In this document: in pieces, positions 63,601 to 64,000 of the stretch
Layout: every line of letters starts with the position of its first letter
Position numbering within the stretch: position 1 is the stretch's first letter
Source: Arthrobacter sp. C2
GTDB taxonomy: Bacteria > Actinomycetota > Actinomycetes > Actinomycetales > Micrococcaceae
Length of the DNA stretch: 64,000 bases
Assembly (NCBI GenBank): GCA_024207135.1
Contig: CP042428.1
Coordinates: forward strand, 1,178,001 to 1,242,000
Direction: 5' to 3'
Position numbers and translations under genes: made by a program
The notes under the pieces: generated by a model
The model's input: only the letters and a program-made list of their open reading frames with translations
Database searches by the model: none
What the model was told of the DNA's origin: nothing

Positions 63601-64000
63601 ATGCATCGGCTGGCCGCACTTTCCCTGGGCAACCGTGCCCTCATCGCACTGATCACCGTGTTTGTGGCGGTCTTCGGCGTGATCACCATGGGGCAACTCA
63701 AGCAGGAACTCATTCCCGCGCTCGAGTTCCCGCGGATCTCCGTGGTGGCATCCCAGTCCGGCGCATCCCCGGAGGTCATCGACAAGCAGGTGGCCCAGCC
63801 GCTGGAGGGCGCGCTGCAGGCCGTCGAGGGCCTGGAGTCCTCCTCCTCGACCTCGCAGACCGGCTTCACCACGATCTCGCTGTCCTTCGCCTACGGCACC
63901 GACCTGGACCGCGCCCGCGCCCAGGTCGACAAGGCCATCTCCAACGCCAAGGCCACGCTGCCCGAGGACGTGGAACCCTCCGCGTTCGCCGGCTCCATCT
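63601..64000 (+). CDS. RND efflux transporter permease, N terminus only
   Basis: The frame runs off the window. The N terminus is an inner-membrane RND permease: a first helix (LIALITVFVAVFGVITMGQ), then QELIPALEFPRISVVASQSGASPEVIDKQVAQPLEGALQAVEGLESSSS and ISLSFAYGTDLDRARAQVDKAI, the AcrB-type pore domain pattern. AGGATGGCAG precedes ATG 63601. The substrate is unknown; actinobacterial members are involved in drug or lipid export. Confidence 0.88.
   Translation, partial: MHRLAALSLGNRALIALITVFVAVFGVITMGQLKQELIPALEFPRISVVASQSGASPEVIDKQVAQPLEGALQAVEGLESSSSTSQTGFTTISLSFAYGTDLDRARAQVDKAISNAKATLPEDVEPSAFAGSI

Overview
The window looks like chromosomal DNA of a high-G+C actinobacterium, most likely of the Micrococcaceae (Arthrobacter or Paeniglutamicibacter type). 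The base composition, the ilvBNC layout, the ANTAR and DUF4193 proteins, an ATPase-less CUT1 sugar importer and the many genes with a TANNNT box 6-7 nt before the start codon (leaderless transcripts) all fit. The genus is an inference.

Layout. 1-7.4 kb: end of a universal stress protein, a secreted-protein stump, a minus-strand carbohydrate group (amylo-alpha-1,6-glucosidase, GT4 glycosyltransferase, Cof-type HAD phosphatase) and a plus-strand pair ending in a phytoene-desaturase-like oxidoreductase. 8-16.5 kb: a GAF-ANTAR regulator, then the branched-chain amino acid block ilvD and ilvBNC. The ilvB leader encodes a Val-Leu-Leu-Val-Ile peptide followed by an attenuator. Downstream of ilvC lie decayed hipB and hipA genes, followed by a second, decayed copy of the ilvC 3' end. 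16.8-25.9 kb: two copies of a LapA plus one-TM-protein cassette, an IS1182-type transposase fragment, small stress proteins, an isochorismatase-like hydrolase, and an overlapping operon of an acyl-CoA-dehydrogenase-like protein, a PIG-L deacetylase/methyltransferase fusion and a GT2 glycosyltransferase. 26-40.7 kb: a sugar ABC importer, beta-carbonic anhydrase, a YbdK-type ligase, DUF4193, LigD, a CBS protein, an acetyltransferase, a large catalase and a D-2-hydroxyacid dehydrogenase.

40.8-50.8 kb is the most accessory part. Two identical tRNA-Lys(CTT) genes bracket a DUF488/alkyltransferase-like pair and an 858-residue secreted HExxH protein with Ig-like repeats. An AAA ATPase and an HpcH/HpaI aldolase follow, then a lower-G+C ApeA-like HEPN gene with an exact TATAAT box (candidate antiphage gene), the peroxiredoxin bcp and tRNA-Leu(TAG). 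50.9-64 kb: a peptide-type ABC binding lipoprotein, mqo, two PRC-barrel proteins, a membrane protein, CsbD, two paralogous HTH/IrrE-like regulators whose HExxH motif is lost, a second YbdK-type ligase, small stress-type proteins, and the start of an RND transporter.

The whole window has a theme of oxidative, desiccation and envelope stress (catalase, Bcp, Usp, CsbD, PRC-barrel, GlsB, DUF2945) and of paralogous pairs (LapA cassette, YbdK, HTH/IrrE-like, PRC-barrel, tRNA-Lys). Assignments come from reading translations by eye; no database search was possible.
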